Below, piece by piece: positions 56,575 through 64,000 of a DNA stretch of 64,000 nucleotides. Positions within the stretch are counted from its first letter, which is position 1; each line of letters starts with the position of its first letter. The stretch covers positions 1,674,001 through 1,738,000 of the forward strand of contig NZ_LGIW01000015.1 in NCBI RefSeq assembly GCF_001275385.1, written 5' to 3'. This stretch comes from Exiguobacterium sp. BMC-KP. GTDB taxonomy: Bacteria; Bacillota; Bacilli; Exiguobacteriales; Exiguobacteriaceae. Below the pieces are notes generated by a model. The model was not told the origin of the DNA. It did no database searches and saw nothing but the letters and a program-made list of their open reading frames with translations. The translations under genes were made by a program, and so were the position numbers.

Positions 56575-57284
56575 GACATCGTCGCCGGAGCAACGTAATA
56601 GAAAATCGATAGGAAAATTAAGACACTGCCGGCAAGGACGAACAAATGCCAGATCGCGTGGTTATATGGCAACCGTGCCCAGACGTAGAAGATGACACCG
56701 AGAGAATACGCGAGTCCGCCACCGAGGAGGAGTAAGAATCCTTGTAACCCGAGTGCTTCATAAATCGGCTTGATCGCAAACAGACAGCACCAGCCGAGAA
56801 TCAGATAAGACGCATTCGAGATCCAAACGTACTTACCTGTCGAATAGAGCTTCCAGATGATGCCGAGTGTTCCGACACCCCAGACGATTCCAAGCAACGT
56901 CCAGCCGAGCGGACCACGGAGCGTGATCAAGGCGAACGGTGTATAACTACCGGCAATCAAGAGATAGATACCAGCATGATCTAAAATTTGCAAGACTTTA
57001 TTCGCTCTCGTGTGCATCAATGAATGCATCAACGTCGAGAACAGATAGAGCAGAATCATCGTCGCCCCGAAGATACTGACGGCAGTGACGTTCCAAGCGC
57101 TACCGGATTTCGTCGCCTGCAGGATCAACATCACGAGCGCAACGATACTGAAGATGACACCGAGACCATGCGTGATGGCACTAGCGATTTCCTCTTTCAA
57201 GGAATCACCTTTTGCGAGCAGCTCTTCGATCGTTTCCTTGGATTGTTGCTTGATTGTTTGCTTGATTTCTTTTTTCGTAACCAA
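56571..57284 (-). CDS. Hemolysin III (PAQR-type) membrane protein
   Basis: 237 residues: a charged N-terminal tail (about 1-35) and seven hydrophobic segments. EEIASAITHGLGVIFSIVAL, STLMHSLMH and the final YNHAIWHLFVLAGS carry the PAQR metal-site histidines/aspartates. The start is a TTG at 57284, 7 nt after AGGTG. A possible -10 TATAAT lies about 50 nt upstream. Confidence 0.86.
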   Translation of the reverse strand: MVTKKEIKQTIKQQSKETIEELLAKGDSLKEEIASAITHGLGVIFSIVALVMLILQATKSGSAWNVTAVSIFGATMILLYLFSTLMHSLMHTRANKVLQILDHAGIYLLIAGSYTPFALITLRGPLGWTLLGIVWGVGTLGIIWKLYSTGKYVWISNASYLILGWCCLFAIKPIYEALGLQGFLLLLGGGLAYSLGVIFYVWARLPYNHAIWHLFVLAGSVLIFLSIFYYVAPATMS

Positions 57285-57374
57285 CCGAACACCTACTTTC
57301 TAAAAACAAAGAACTATGCTTTTGATTATACGCCCTCATGCGACAGCGTGCCTATCGAAAGATTCTGTCGATTT

Positions 57375-57390
57375 GATGACATCTGTCATC
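57375..57390. promoter_or_regulatory. 16-nt palindrome between hemolysin III and the his operon
   Basis: GATGACATCTGTCATC, 7-bp arms around TC. No T-run. It lies between the his terminator and the hemolysin III promoter region. Confidence 0.3.
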
Positions 57391-57415
57391 TGATTGTCTT
57401 TTCCCGCTCATACAA

Positions 57416-57445
57416 AAATCCACACCGCTTAAGCGATGTGGATTT
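57416..57445 (-). terminator. Terminator of the his operon
   Basis: Minus-strand AAATCCACA...TGTGGATTT with an inner CGCTTAAGCG, and a short T-run. Confidence 0.85.
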
Positions 57446-57448
57446 CGT

Positions 57449-57751
57449 TTACCACTTTTCAATATCTGGGCGGTCCTTGAACGTCGATTTTGTTCCGTGA
57501 CGTTCATTGAGGACGGCTTCGACTTCTTTGAAGGAGACACCACGGTCAGCAAGCAAGACCGTTAAGTGATACAACAAGTCTGCTGTCTCTTCTGCTAATG
57601 TATCGTCGCCAGCAAGGACGACTTCAAACGCCTCTTCGCCAAATTTCTTCGCAATCTTCTCGTACCCAGAAGCAATCAAATAGTTCGTATAGGACTCTGC
57701 TTCCTTCGCCTCAATCTTCGCTTTGACGGTCTGTTCCAGTTCGTATAACAT
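57449..57751 (-). CDS. hisE: Phosphoribosyl-ATP pyrophosphatase
   Basis: 100 residues, MazG-related helical fold: KIAKKFGEEAFEVVLAG and ETADLLYHLTVLL hold the acidic metal residues. Removes pyrophosphate from phosphoribosyl-ATP (step 2). Overlaps hisI by 41 nt in another frame. Last gene of the operon. GGAGGTG lies before the ATG. Confidence 0.95.
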   Translation of the reverse strand: MLYELEQTVKAKIEAKEAESYTNYLIASGYEKIAKKFGEEAFEVVLAGDDTLAEETADLLYHLTVLLADRGVSFKEVEAVLNERHGTKSTFKDRPDIEKW

Positions 57752-58064
57752 CGGGCACCTCCACTTCCGTATAGAAACAACTGCGATTTCCGGTATGGCA
57801 TGTTGGACCGTTCGCTTTGACCGTGATCAAGAGACTATCTTGATCACAATCGATCCACATCCGTTTGAGTTCAAGCGTGTTCCCGCTTGTCTCGCCTTTC
57901 GTCCAGAGACGATTCTTCGTCCGCGAGAAGAAGGTGACGAGACCGGTCGCAAGCGTCTTATCGTAAGCCGCTTGGTCCATGAACCCGACCATCAAGACAT
58001 CGTTCGTCTGCTCGTCGACGACGACGGCAGCGACGAGTCCTTTTGAAAAATTCAATGTCGTCAT
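57711..58064 (-). CDS. hisI: Phosphoribosyl-AMP cyclohydrolase
   Basis: 117 residues. Zinc/magnesium cysteines in [10 protein letters not shown] and [33 protein letters not shown] is the N-terminal family pattern. Step 3 of histidine synthesis. Not fused to HisE, unlike HisIE proteins, but overlapping it. Confidence 0.95.
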   Translation of the reverse strand: MTTLNFSKGLVAAVVVDEQTNDVLMVGFMDQAAYDKTLATGLVTFFSRTKNRLWTKGETSGNTLELKRMWIDCDQDSLLITVKANGPTCHTGNRSCFYTEVEVPDVIRTGTDRQSED

Positions 58065-58810
58065 CGGACTTCGACTCCCCGTTCTTTGAGGTAGGCTTTC
58101 GTTTCCGGCATCGTGTACGTCGCTTCATGGAAAATCGAAGCAGCTAGAGCCGCGTCAGCCCCTGCCTCTAGTCCTTCCGCTAAGTGATCGAGTGTTCCGA
58201 CCCCACCGGAAGCAATGATCGGCACGTTGACGACTTCACGCAGACGACGGATCAAGGCGAGATCATAGCCGTCTTTTGTGCCGTCAGCATCCATTGAAGT
58301 GACGAGTAATTCACCGGCACCCAGGGCAACGGCTTCCTGTGCCCACTCGATTACGTCACGTCCGACGGGTTGTGTGCCACCGTGCGAGAAGACACCCCAC
58401 GAATCACCGGTCTGTTTCGCATCGATCGCGACGACCGTCGCTTGGACACCAAACAAGCGGCTGACTTCTTGAATCAGTTGTGGGTTTTGAAGCGCTGACG
58501 AGTTGAGTGATACTTTATCGGCACCGGCACGAATCAACCGTTTTGCGTCTTCAATCGTCTTGATTCCGCCACCGACCGTAAACGGCATATAGATGACTTC
58601 TGCGACGCGTTCGACGATATCAAGCATCGTCTCCCGCCCTTCTTGCGTTGCTGAAATATCGAGCAGGACGAGTTCGTCGGCCCCTTGTTCGTAATAGTAT
58701 TTCGCGACGGCGACTGGGTCCCCAAGATCACGTAAGTTCTGGAATTTGACCCCTTTGACGACACGTCCTTCTTTGACGTCAAGACAGGGAATGATCCGTT
58801 TCATCAACAT
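58061..58810 (-). CDS. hisF: Imidazole glycerol phosphate synthase, cyclase subunit
   Basis: 249 residues, TIM barrel. [30 protein letters not shown] and the phosphate loops [12 protein letters not shown] match HisF; the catalytic aspartates are in CLDV and [10 protein letters not shown]. It takes ammonia from HisH. Overlaps hisI by 4 nt and hisA by 7 nt. Confidence 0.96.
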   Translation of the reverse strand: MLMKRIIPCLDVKEGRVVKGVKFQNLRDLGDPVAVAKYYYEQGADELVLLDISATQEGRETMLDIVERVAEVIYMPFTVGGGIKTIEDAKRLIRAGADKVSLNSSALQNPQLIQEVSRLFGVQATVVAIDAKQTGDSWGVFSHGGTQPVGRDVIEWAQEAVALGAGELLVTSMDADGTKDGYDLALIRRLREVVNVPIIASGGVGTLDHLAEGLEAGADAALAASIFHEATYTMPETKAYLKERGVEVR

Positions 58811-59508
58811 ACGCGTAACACCTCTTTTAAGGCAAGTGATCCGTCAAGTAAGGCCCGACCGACTACTGCTCCGTCCATCCCGATCTCTTTGAGACGCGCA
58901 ACGTCGTCAACTGTCGTCACACCACCGGAAGCGATCAATTCGACCCCTTCACGTTTTAAACGATCAAGTCCATCAACGTCCGGTCCCATCATCATTCCGT
59001 CACGCGAAATGTCCGTATAGAGGAACGTCTTGATGCCTTTACCGATCAAGTGCGTCATCGCCTCTTCGAGCGTCCAACCGCTCGCTTCGAGCCAGCCGCG
59101 TGTCTGAACGATGCCTTCTTTTGCATCTAACGCAACAGCTAGTTTATCACCAGCGAGGGCGATCATCTGCTCGAGTAATGCCTCATCTTCAAGGGCGACC
59201 GTCCCGACGAGAATCCGGTCGATTCCGGCACCGACGTATGCTTCGACGGTCTCGATATTGCGGACACCACCACCCGCTTCAACGAACAAACCGGTCTCTT
59301 TTTTAATGTCGGCGATTAAGCTCAAATGTAACGGTTCGCCGGCTTTCGCACCGTCGAGATCGATCAAGTGAATCGCAGTCGCCCCGTCTTCCTTGAAGCG
59401 CTTCGCGATTGTCAACGCATCACCGAAGAATGTCTGTTGGTCAAAATCTCCTTGCTTCAGGCGTACCGCCTGTCCGCTCATTAAATCGATTGCTGGGTAG
59501 AGTTGCAT
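58804..59508 (-). CDS. hisA: ProFAR isomerase
   Basis: 234 residues, TIM barrel. [47 protein letters not shown] and [12 protein letters not shown] match HisA. Step 4 of the pathway. The ATG at 59508 has GGAGAGAG upstream. Overlaps hisH by 28 nt. Confidence 0.95.
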   Translation of the reverse strand: MQLYPAIDLMSGQAVRLKQGDFDQQTFFGDALTIAKRFKEDGATAIHLIDLDGAKAGEPLHLSLIADIKKETGLFVEAGGGVRNIETVEAYVGAGIDRILVGTVALEDEALLEQMIALAGDKLAVALDAKEGIVQTRGWLEASGWTLEEAMTHLIGKGIKTFLYTDISRDGMMMGPDVDGLDRLKREGVELIASGGVTTVDDVARLKEIGMDGAVVGRALLDGSLALKEVLRVC

Positions 59509-60068
59509 GTCGTCTCTCTCCATTCCTTCAGTAGTTTCAGTCCGACTTCGCCACTCTTTTCCGGGTGGAACTGCATCCCCGTGACTTGTCCTTTTTGAAC
59601 GATTGCCGGAACGAGACGTCCGTATTCAACCGCGTCGACGATCCATTCTGGATCACAGACGGCACCGTACGAGTGCACGAAATAGACGGCTTCGCCGTGG
59701 TTCGTCAGTTGGTGCCACCCCATATGTGGTAAGCGGACGTCGCTCGGTAGTTTTTCAATCGTTCCCGGTAAGATTCCGAGTCCTTCCGTCAGTCCATCTT
59801 CGTCACTTGATTCAAAGAGTAACTGCATTCCGAGACAAATCCCGAGGAATGGTTTCTTTTCGGCTTGTTCTTTTAAGAAGTCGACGAGTCCCGTTTCCTT
59901 TAGGCGCTCCATTGCCGGTGCATAGGCACCGACACCCGGTAAGACGAGTGCTTCTGCTTGGTCGAGCAACTCTGTGTCACTCGTGACGATGACTGCTTCG
60001 CCGAGTTCCTTTAACGCGCGCTCGACGTTCGCGATATTCCCGACGCCATAATCGACGATTGCTATCAT
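59481..60068 (-). CDS. hisH: Imidazole glycerol phosphate synthase, glutaminase subunit
   Basis: 195 residues, class I amidotransferase. Nucleophile cysteine in FLGICLGMQLLFE (about residue 79), histidine and glutamate in GMQFHPEKSGE. Supplies ammonia to HisF. Overlaps hisB by ATGA. Confidence 0.96.
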   Translation of the reverse strand: MIAIVDYGVGNIANVERALKELGEAVIVTSDTELLDQAEALVLPGVGAYAPAMERLKETGLVDFLKEQAEKKPFLGICLGMQLLFESSDEDGLTEGLGILPGTIEKLPSDVRLPHMGWHQLTNHGEAVYFVHSYGAVCDPEWIVDAVEYGRLVPAIVQKGQVTGMQFHPEKSGEVGLKLLKEWRETTCNSTQQSI

Positions 60069-60646
60069 TGATCAATCAACCCTTTCGTAGACGGTACGCC
60101 TTCGCTCGTCACAGCAACTGCCTGACGAACAGCCCGACCGAGTGCTTTGAACAACCCTTCGATCATGTGGTGTGTGTTCGAACCATACAAGACTTCGGCA
60201 TGAATCGTCATCCGGGCACTCCGTGATAAGCCTTGGAAGAACTCTTCTGCAAGTTCCGTATCAAAGTCACCAAGCTTCGGATTCTTGAAACTAGCACGGA
60301 AGACCGTGAACGGACGACCGCTGAAGTCGAGGACGACCGATGCGAGTGTCTCGTCCATTGGCACACGCGATTCACCGTAACGTTCGATCCCGGCTTTATC
60401 ACCGAGCGCTTCCGTCAATGCTGCCCCGAGGACGATCGCTGTATCTTCGACCGTGTGGTGGGCATCGATCCACGTATCACCTTTTGCGGTTACCTTCAGA
60501 CCGATTCGGGCCTGAAAGGCGAATAATGTCAACATATGATCAAAGAATCCGACACCGGTCTTGATCTCAACAGGACCTCCTGCGAGATCAATCTCGACCT
60601 TGATGTCTGACTCTGCACTTACTCGTTCGCTTGCGCCACGCCGCAT
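60065..60646 (-). CDS. hisB: Imidazoleglycerol-phosphate dehydratase
   Basis: 193 residues, single-function type. Metal motifs FFDHMLTLF, DAHHTVED and SNTHHMIEGLFKA. The ATG at 60646 has GAGGAGG upstream; the longer frame has none. Overlaps hisC by 28 nt. Step 6 of the pathway. Confidence 0.96.
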   Translation of the reverse strand: MRRGASERVSAESDIKVEIDLAGGPVEIKTGVGFFDHMLTLFAFQARIGLKVTAKGDTWIDAHHTVEDTAIVLGAALTEALGDKAGIERYGESRVPMDETLASVVLDFSGRPFTVFRASFKNPKLGDFDTELAEEFFQGLSRSARMTIHAEVLYGSNTHHMIEGLFKALGRAVRQAVAVTSEGVPSTKGLIDQ

Positions 60647-61590
60647 CGTAATTCCTCCTCTACACACGTTTCTAATACTTGCATCGCTTCTGGTGATCCA
60701 CAACTGACACGGAATGCTTGGTCAAACAAGCGGATTCGCAATCCGGCGTCAGCACAACGCTGCGTAAAGCGCTCGGCTTCTGAATACTCGACATAGACGA
60801 AGTTCGCTGCACTCGGATACGTCTTCCCGATCGGGGCGAGAATCCGTTCAATTGCTTCACGGCTCGCATACGTTTCCTCTAAGACACGATCGAGTTCCGG
60901 TTCTGCCATGATGGCGATACCGACAGCTGCCGATAAACCAGAGACGTTATATGGTGATTTAATCTGTTCGATTTCTTCGATGATTTGTTCGCTCGCGATG
61001 ACAAAACCAAGTCGGAGCGATGCGAGTCCGAACGCTTTTGAGAGTGTCCGTAAGATGATCGCTTTCGGATACTCTTCTAGTAGATGAAGCATCGACTGTT
61101 CGAGCGCGAAGTCGATATACGCCTCATCGATGACGACGTATTTGCCACTGTCGAGCAAACGGCGGATGTCTGCTTCCTTGCGAAGGACACCGGACGGATT
61201 GTGCGGGTGACTCAAGAAGATGATCTCACCGGGTGCGGCAATCAATCCGTCAACGTCAAGCGCCATCTCGTCAAGTAACGGCACGCGTTCGAACGGTGCC
61301 CGTGCTCGGTCAGCGTAGAACTGGTACATGACGAAGTCCGGTTCTGAGGCAATGACTGGCATACCGGGTCCCCCGTAGCGGGCACATAAGTAGCCGATCA
61401 ACTCATCCGAGCCATTTCCGGCGACGAGTTGCGTCGGACGGACACCAGCGTACGTCGCGTACGATGCTTTGACTTGATCGATGATTTCAACAGGATATTC
61501 GTTTAATGGGAACGTTGCGATCAATTCCTGAATCGCTTTAATCCCGACTGGACTGTGGGTCGTGAATCGTTCGTTTTGGTGTAATCGCAT
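60619..61590 (-). CDS. hisC: Histidinol-phosphate aminotransferase
   Basis: 323 residues, short relative to the usual 350-360 because the N-terminal arm is trimmed (it starts RLHQNERF). PLP lysine in TLSKAFGLASLRLGF and the VIDEAYIDF motif are present. Step 7 of the pathway. It meets hisD at one shared base. Confidence 0.93.
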   Translation of the reverse strand: MRLHQNERFTTHSPVGIKAIQELIATFPLNEYPVEIIDQVKASYATYAGVRPTQLVAGNGSDELIGYLCARYGGPGMPVIASEPDFVMYQFYADRARAPFERVPLLDEMALDVDGLIAAPGEIIFLSHPHNPSGVLRKEADIRRLLDSGKYVVIDEAYIDFALEQSMLHLLEEYPKAIILRTLSKAFGLASLRLGFVIASEQIIEEIEQIKSPYNVSGLSAAVGIAIMAEPELDRVLEETYASREAIERILAPIGKTYPSAANFVYVEYSEAERFTQRCADAGLRIRLFDQAFRVSCGSPEAMQVLETCVEEELRCGVAQANE

Positions 61591-62807
61591 TAGTCTTCCC
61601 TCACTTCGATAGCTTGTGCGTGTGCTTCAAGTCCTTCGACCCGGGCAACGGTCTTCGCTGCGTTCGCGAGACGTTGTACGCCTTCACGTGTTGCTTCGAG
61701 CATCGTTTGGTGACGTAGGAACGTCCGCGCTGATAATCCAGACGCAAAACGAGCTGTCCCGGATGTCGGTAAGACGTGGTTCGTTCCGGCAACGTAATCG
61801 CCGAGTGTTTCCGGTGTCTCGTGACCGAGGAAGATCATCCCAGCGTGACGGATCGATTTGACGACCTCTTGCGGATTGGCAACCGCGAGTTCCAAGTGTT
61901 CCGCTGCGAGGCGGTTTGCTTCTTCAATCGCTGTTTCGAGTGGGGCGACGAAAACACCACCGTTTTCCATTGCACGACGAGCAATCTCTTGACGCGGCAA
62001 TTGCTGTAAGCGTCGTTCGATTTCTGCATCAACGGCTTGTTTCATCTCTTCTGTCGGCACGAAGGCGATCGCGACAGCGTCACGGTCGTGTTCAGCTTGA
62101 GCAAGAAGATCAGCTGCGATCCGGTCCGGATGCGCCGTTTTGTCAGCGATGACGACGACTTCCGATGGACCGGCGACCGAGTCAATCCCGACGATGCCGT
62201 AAACTTGGCGTTTCGCTTCGGCGACGAAGCGGTTCCCGGGTCCGACGATTAAATCGACAGATTGGATACTTTCTGTTCCGAATGTCAGCGCTGCGACCGC
62301 TTGCGCTCCACCAATCGTATAGATTTCTGTCACACCAGCGATGCGTGCGGCAACGAGAACCTCGTCACTTAAGTTCGTCATCGGCGTCACCATGACGACA
62401 CGGTCGACACCAGCAACCTTCGCTGGAATGGCGTTCATCAAGACCGTCGATGGATAACTCGCTGCACCACCCGGTACGTAGATCCCGACTGAATCGACGG
62501 GAACGAACCGTTGACGTCGTGTCACGTCTGCTTCGACGAGTTCGATGTCAGACGGAAGTTCCTGTTCGTGCCATTCGACGAGCCGTATCGCCATCAACTT
62601 CAACGAGTCGATCAAGTTCGCGTCTGCCTGTTCGAACGCTTGTGTGATCCGTGTTTCACTGAGACGGAAATCTTCGAGATCGACCTGATCGAATTGGTTC
62701 GTGTAATCGCGGACAGCAGCGTCACCGTCTGTTGCGACGCGTTCGAGAATCGCGCGGACTGCGAGCTCCGTGTCGCGATCGATGCTGAAAGGTTTTGTCG
62801 GTGTCAT
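61590..62807 (-). CDS. hisD: Histidinol dehydrogenase
   Basis: 405 residues. Family signature near VDLIVGPGNRFVAEAKRQVYG and VAGPSEVVVIAD; the catalytic histidine and zinc ligands lie in LLAQAEHDRDA and GTNHVLPTSGTA. Oxidises histidinol to histidine with two NAD+. Overlaps hisG by ATGA. Confidence 0.95.
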   Translation of the reverse strand: MTPTKPFSIDRDTELAVRAILERVATDGDAAVRDYTNQFDQVDLEDFRLSETRITQAFEQADANLIDSLKLMAIRLVEWHEQELPSDIELVEADVTRRQRFVPVDSVGIYVPGGAASYPSTVLMNAIPAKVAGVDRVVMVTPMTNLSDEVLVAARIAGVTEIYTIGGAQAVAALTFGTESIQSVDLIVGPGNRFVAEAKRQVYGIVGIDSVAGPSEVVVIADKTAHPDRIAADLLAQAEHDRDAVAIAFVPTEEMKQAVDAEIERRLQQLPRQEIARRAMENGGVFVAPLETAIEEANRLAAEHLELAVANPQEVVKSIRHAGMIFLGHETPETLGDYVAGTNHVLPTSGTARFASGLSARTFLRHQTMLEATREGVQRLANAAKTVARVEGLEAHAQAIEVRED

Positions 62808-63415
62808 GATCGTGTCACTCCTTCTGTCAATTGCTCCAGCAAGCGGATGACTTCAACCCGCTTCCGTTTTAACGTCCATTCACTCGTAAAGAACCGAGCA
62901 CTGATATCGATGATTTTCTCGTATTCGTTTAATCCGTTGGCGCGTAACGTCTCACCTGTCTCGACGATATCGACGATCGCGTCAGCAAGTCCGAGTAACG
63001 GTGCTAGTTCGACCGATCCGTTCAACGGTACGATATCGACGTCGACACCGAGTTCGCTGAAGTAGCGTTTTGCGATGACGGGATACTTCGTCGCAATCCG
63101 GACGCGGCGCCCACCTTCAAATTGCAAAGGCTCTTTCGCACAGACGGACATTCGGCAGACACCGAACGGCAATTCTGTCAGTTCCGATAGTTCTTGATCC
63201 GATTCAAGTAAGATGTCGCTCCCCGTGATCGCGACATCAAGAACACCTTGGGCAACGTACGGAATCAAATCCGATCCTTTCATAAAGACGAATTCGTGCT
63301 CGCCCCGTTTGACGATCAGTTCGCGTTCAATGGCTCCCCATGTCTCGACGCCAGCTTCTTTTAGATAACGTTCTGTCGCTTTCGACAGCCGTCCTTTTGT
63401 AATTCCGATTCGCAT
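62804..63415 (-). CDS. hisG: ATP phosphoribosyltransferase, short form
   Basis: 203 residues, short-form HisG lacking the C-terminal regulatory domain. RIGITKGRLSK and the PRPP loop LGLADAIVDIVETGETLRANGL are visible. Short HisG needs the HisZ subunit, which is encoded immediately upstream. Committed step of the pathway. Confidence 0.96.
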   Translation of the reverse strand: MRIGITKGRLSKATERYLKEAGVETWGAIERELIVKRGEHEFVFMKGSDLIPYVAQGVLDVAITGSDILLESDQELSELTELPFGVCRMSVCAKEPLQFEGGRRVRIATKYPVIAKRYFSELGVDVDIVPLNGSVELAPLLGLADAIVDIVETGETLRANGLNEYEKIIDISARFFTSEWTLKRKRVEVIRLLEQLTEGVTRS

Positions 63416-64000
63416 TTAGAGCACCTCCGCCAACCGTTCGACCGAGAATCCGATGCCGAACGCCTGTTGTTCTTGTCCGAATTGTTCATAAAGTCGGTCG
63501 TAGCGTCCACCGACGAGGACGGGTTCTGTCACACCTTCGATGAAACCGTGAATCGTGATCCCGTCATAGTACGTCTGTAAGCCCATTTGACCGAAGTCGA
63601 GATCGGCATTGACGGCTTCCGCGAGATCAAGCACGGCATTGAGTCGTGTCTCGTCAACGTACGGTAGAATCGTCTCTGCCCCTTCACGTCCGAATAATAA
63701 CGGAAGTTTCGCAAGTAACGCATCATCGAGTTGACCCGCAATCCGCTTCAGTTCGATGACGTTACGTAAACGGAGCATCTGTGTCACTTGATCACGTAAG
63801 TGGTGATCACCGACGCGCGTCTCAATCAAATGCTCGATTAGACCGGCATCGCCGATTGAGAGTGTGACTTCTTTTCCTGTCAGTTCCTCAACGAGTCGGA
63901 CCGCGAGTTGGATCGCTTCGACTTCCGCGAGTTGTCCCCGTTCCTCAAACCCGACTTGGAACTTCTCTTCTGGTTGAAAGACCGAGCCACTGTAGAAGAC
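63416..64000 (-). CDS. hisZ: ATP phosphoribosyltransferase regulatory subunit (partial)
   Basis: Class II aaRS-like fold; 194 C-terminal residues are seen and the N-terminal part lies beyond the window. YDGITIHGFIEGVTEPVLVGGRYDRLYEQFG is the HisZ/HisRS motif 3 region (given in part). It lacks tRNA-binding parts and activates short HisG. It abuts hisG. Confidence 0.9.
   Translation of the reverse strand, partial: VFYSGSVFQPEEKFQVGFEERGQLAEVEAIQLAVRLVEELTGKEVTLSIGDAGLIEHLIETRVGDHHLRDQVTQMLRLRNVIELKRIAGQLDDALLAKLPLLFGREGAETILPYVDETRLNAVLDLAEAVNADLDFGQMGLQTYYDGITIHGFIEGVTEPVLVGGRYDRLYEQFGQEQQAFGIGFSVERLAEVL

Overview
The window is a gene-dense stretch of a low-to-mid GC Bacillota (Bacillales) chromosome. 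It has strong AAGGAGG-type ribosome sites, many U-tailed hairpin terminators, S-box and RFN riboswitches, a GlcT/RAT system and cre-like boxes. Gene order follows the Bacillus subtilis yui/yum, yut/yuz/yun, suf, mcc/yrr and yus blocks in shuffled order. Together with the protein sequences this suggests Exiguobacterium or a close relative (inference from gene content, not a database result). I see no rRNA, tRNA, CRISPR array, insertion sequence, phage gene or replication origin.

Layout. 1-7.4 kb: a NifU-N-like scaffold, a family 2 glycosyltransferase, an Lrp-type regulator coupled to an alanine-type aminotransferase, a MazG-like fusion protein, an AI-2E family exporter, and a pepA operon that includes a 56-residue membrane protein. 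7.4-16.1 kb: sugar uptake, with a free-standing ptsI, a 14-TM drug exporter, two glucose-type PTS permeases and the glcT antiterminator gene with its RAT/terminator. 16.2-19 kb: redox genes yuiB, yumB (type II NADH dehydrogenase, Rex-like box) and yumC (ferredoxin/flavodoxin reductase). 19-32 kb: two acetyltransferases and a short-chain reductase, Fe-S carriers (yutM, yutI), an FMN-riboswitch ribU, yuzB/yutJ/yuzD, yutF/yutE, glpX, lipA, yunD and yunF. 32-37.4 kb: the sufCDSUB operon.

38.8-44.8 kb is a sulphur island. A SAM-riboswitch metNPQ importer sits directly downstream of yrrT-luxS-mccA-mccB, which converts S-ribosylhomocysteine to cysteine. Upstream of yrrT lies an independent transcription unit of about 314 nt with a consensus promoter, a 9-bp terminal helix and a tetraloop terminator but no convincing ORF. 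This is the best candidate for an undescribed element. 45.3-52.5 kb: a thioredoxin-like protein, gcvH, an ArsC-like protein, a DinB-like protein and the fadN-fadA-fadE beta-oxidation operon behind a FadR-like operator. 52.7-57.3 kb: a methyltransferase with an AT-rich membrane protein, an inverted pair of about 130-nt repeats, a DUF2785 protein, proline dehydrogenase, and TVP38 and hemolysin-III membrane proteins. 57.4-64 kb: the histidine operon hisZGDCBHAFIE, with hisZ cut by the window edge.

The recurring themes are Fe-S assembly and redox (suf, nfu, yutM, yutI, yumB, yumC, yutJ, lipA), sulphur recycling (met, luxS, mcc), carbon import (pts, glcT) and fatty-acid and proline catabolism (fad, putB).
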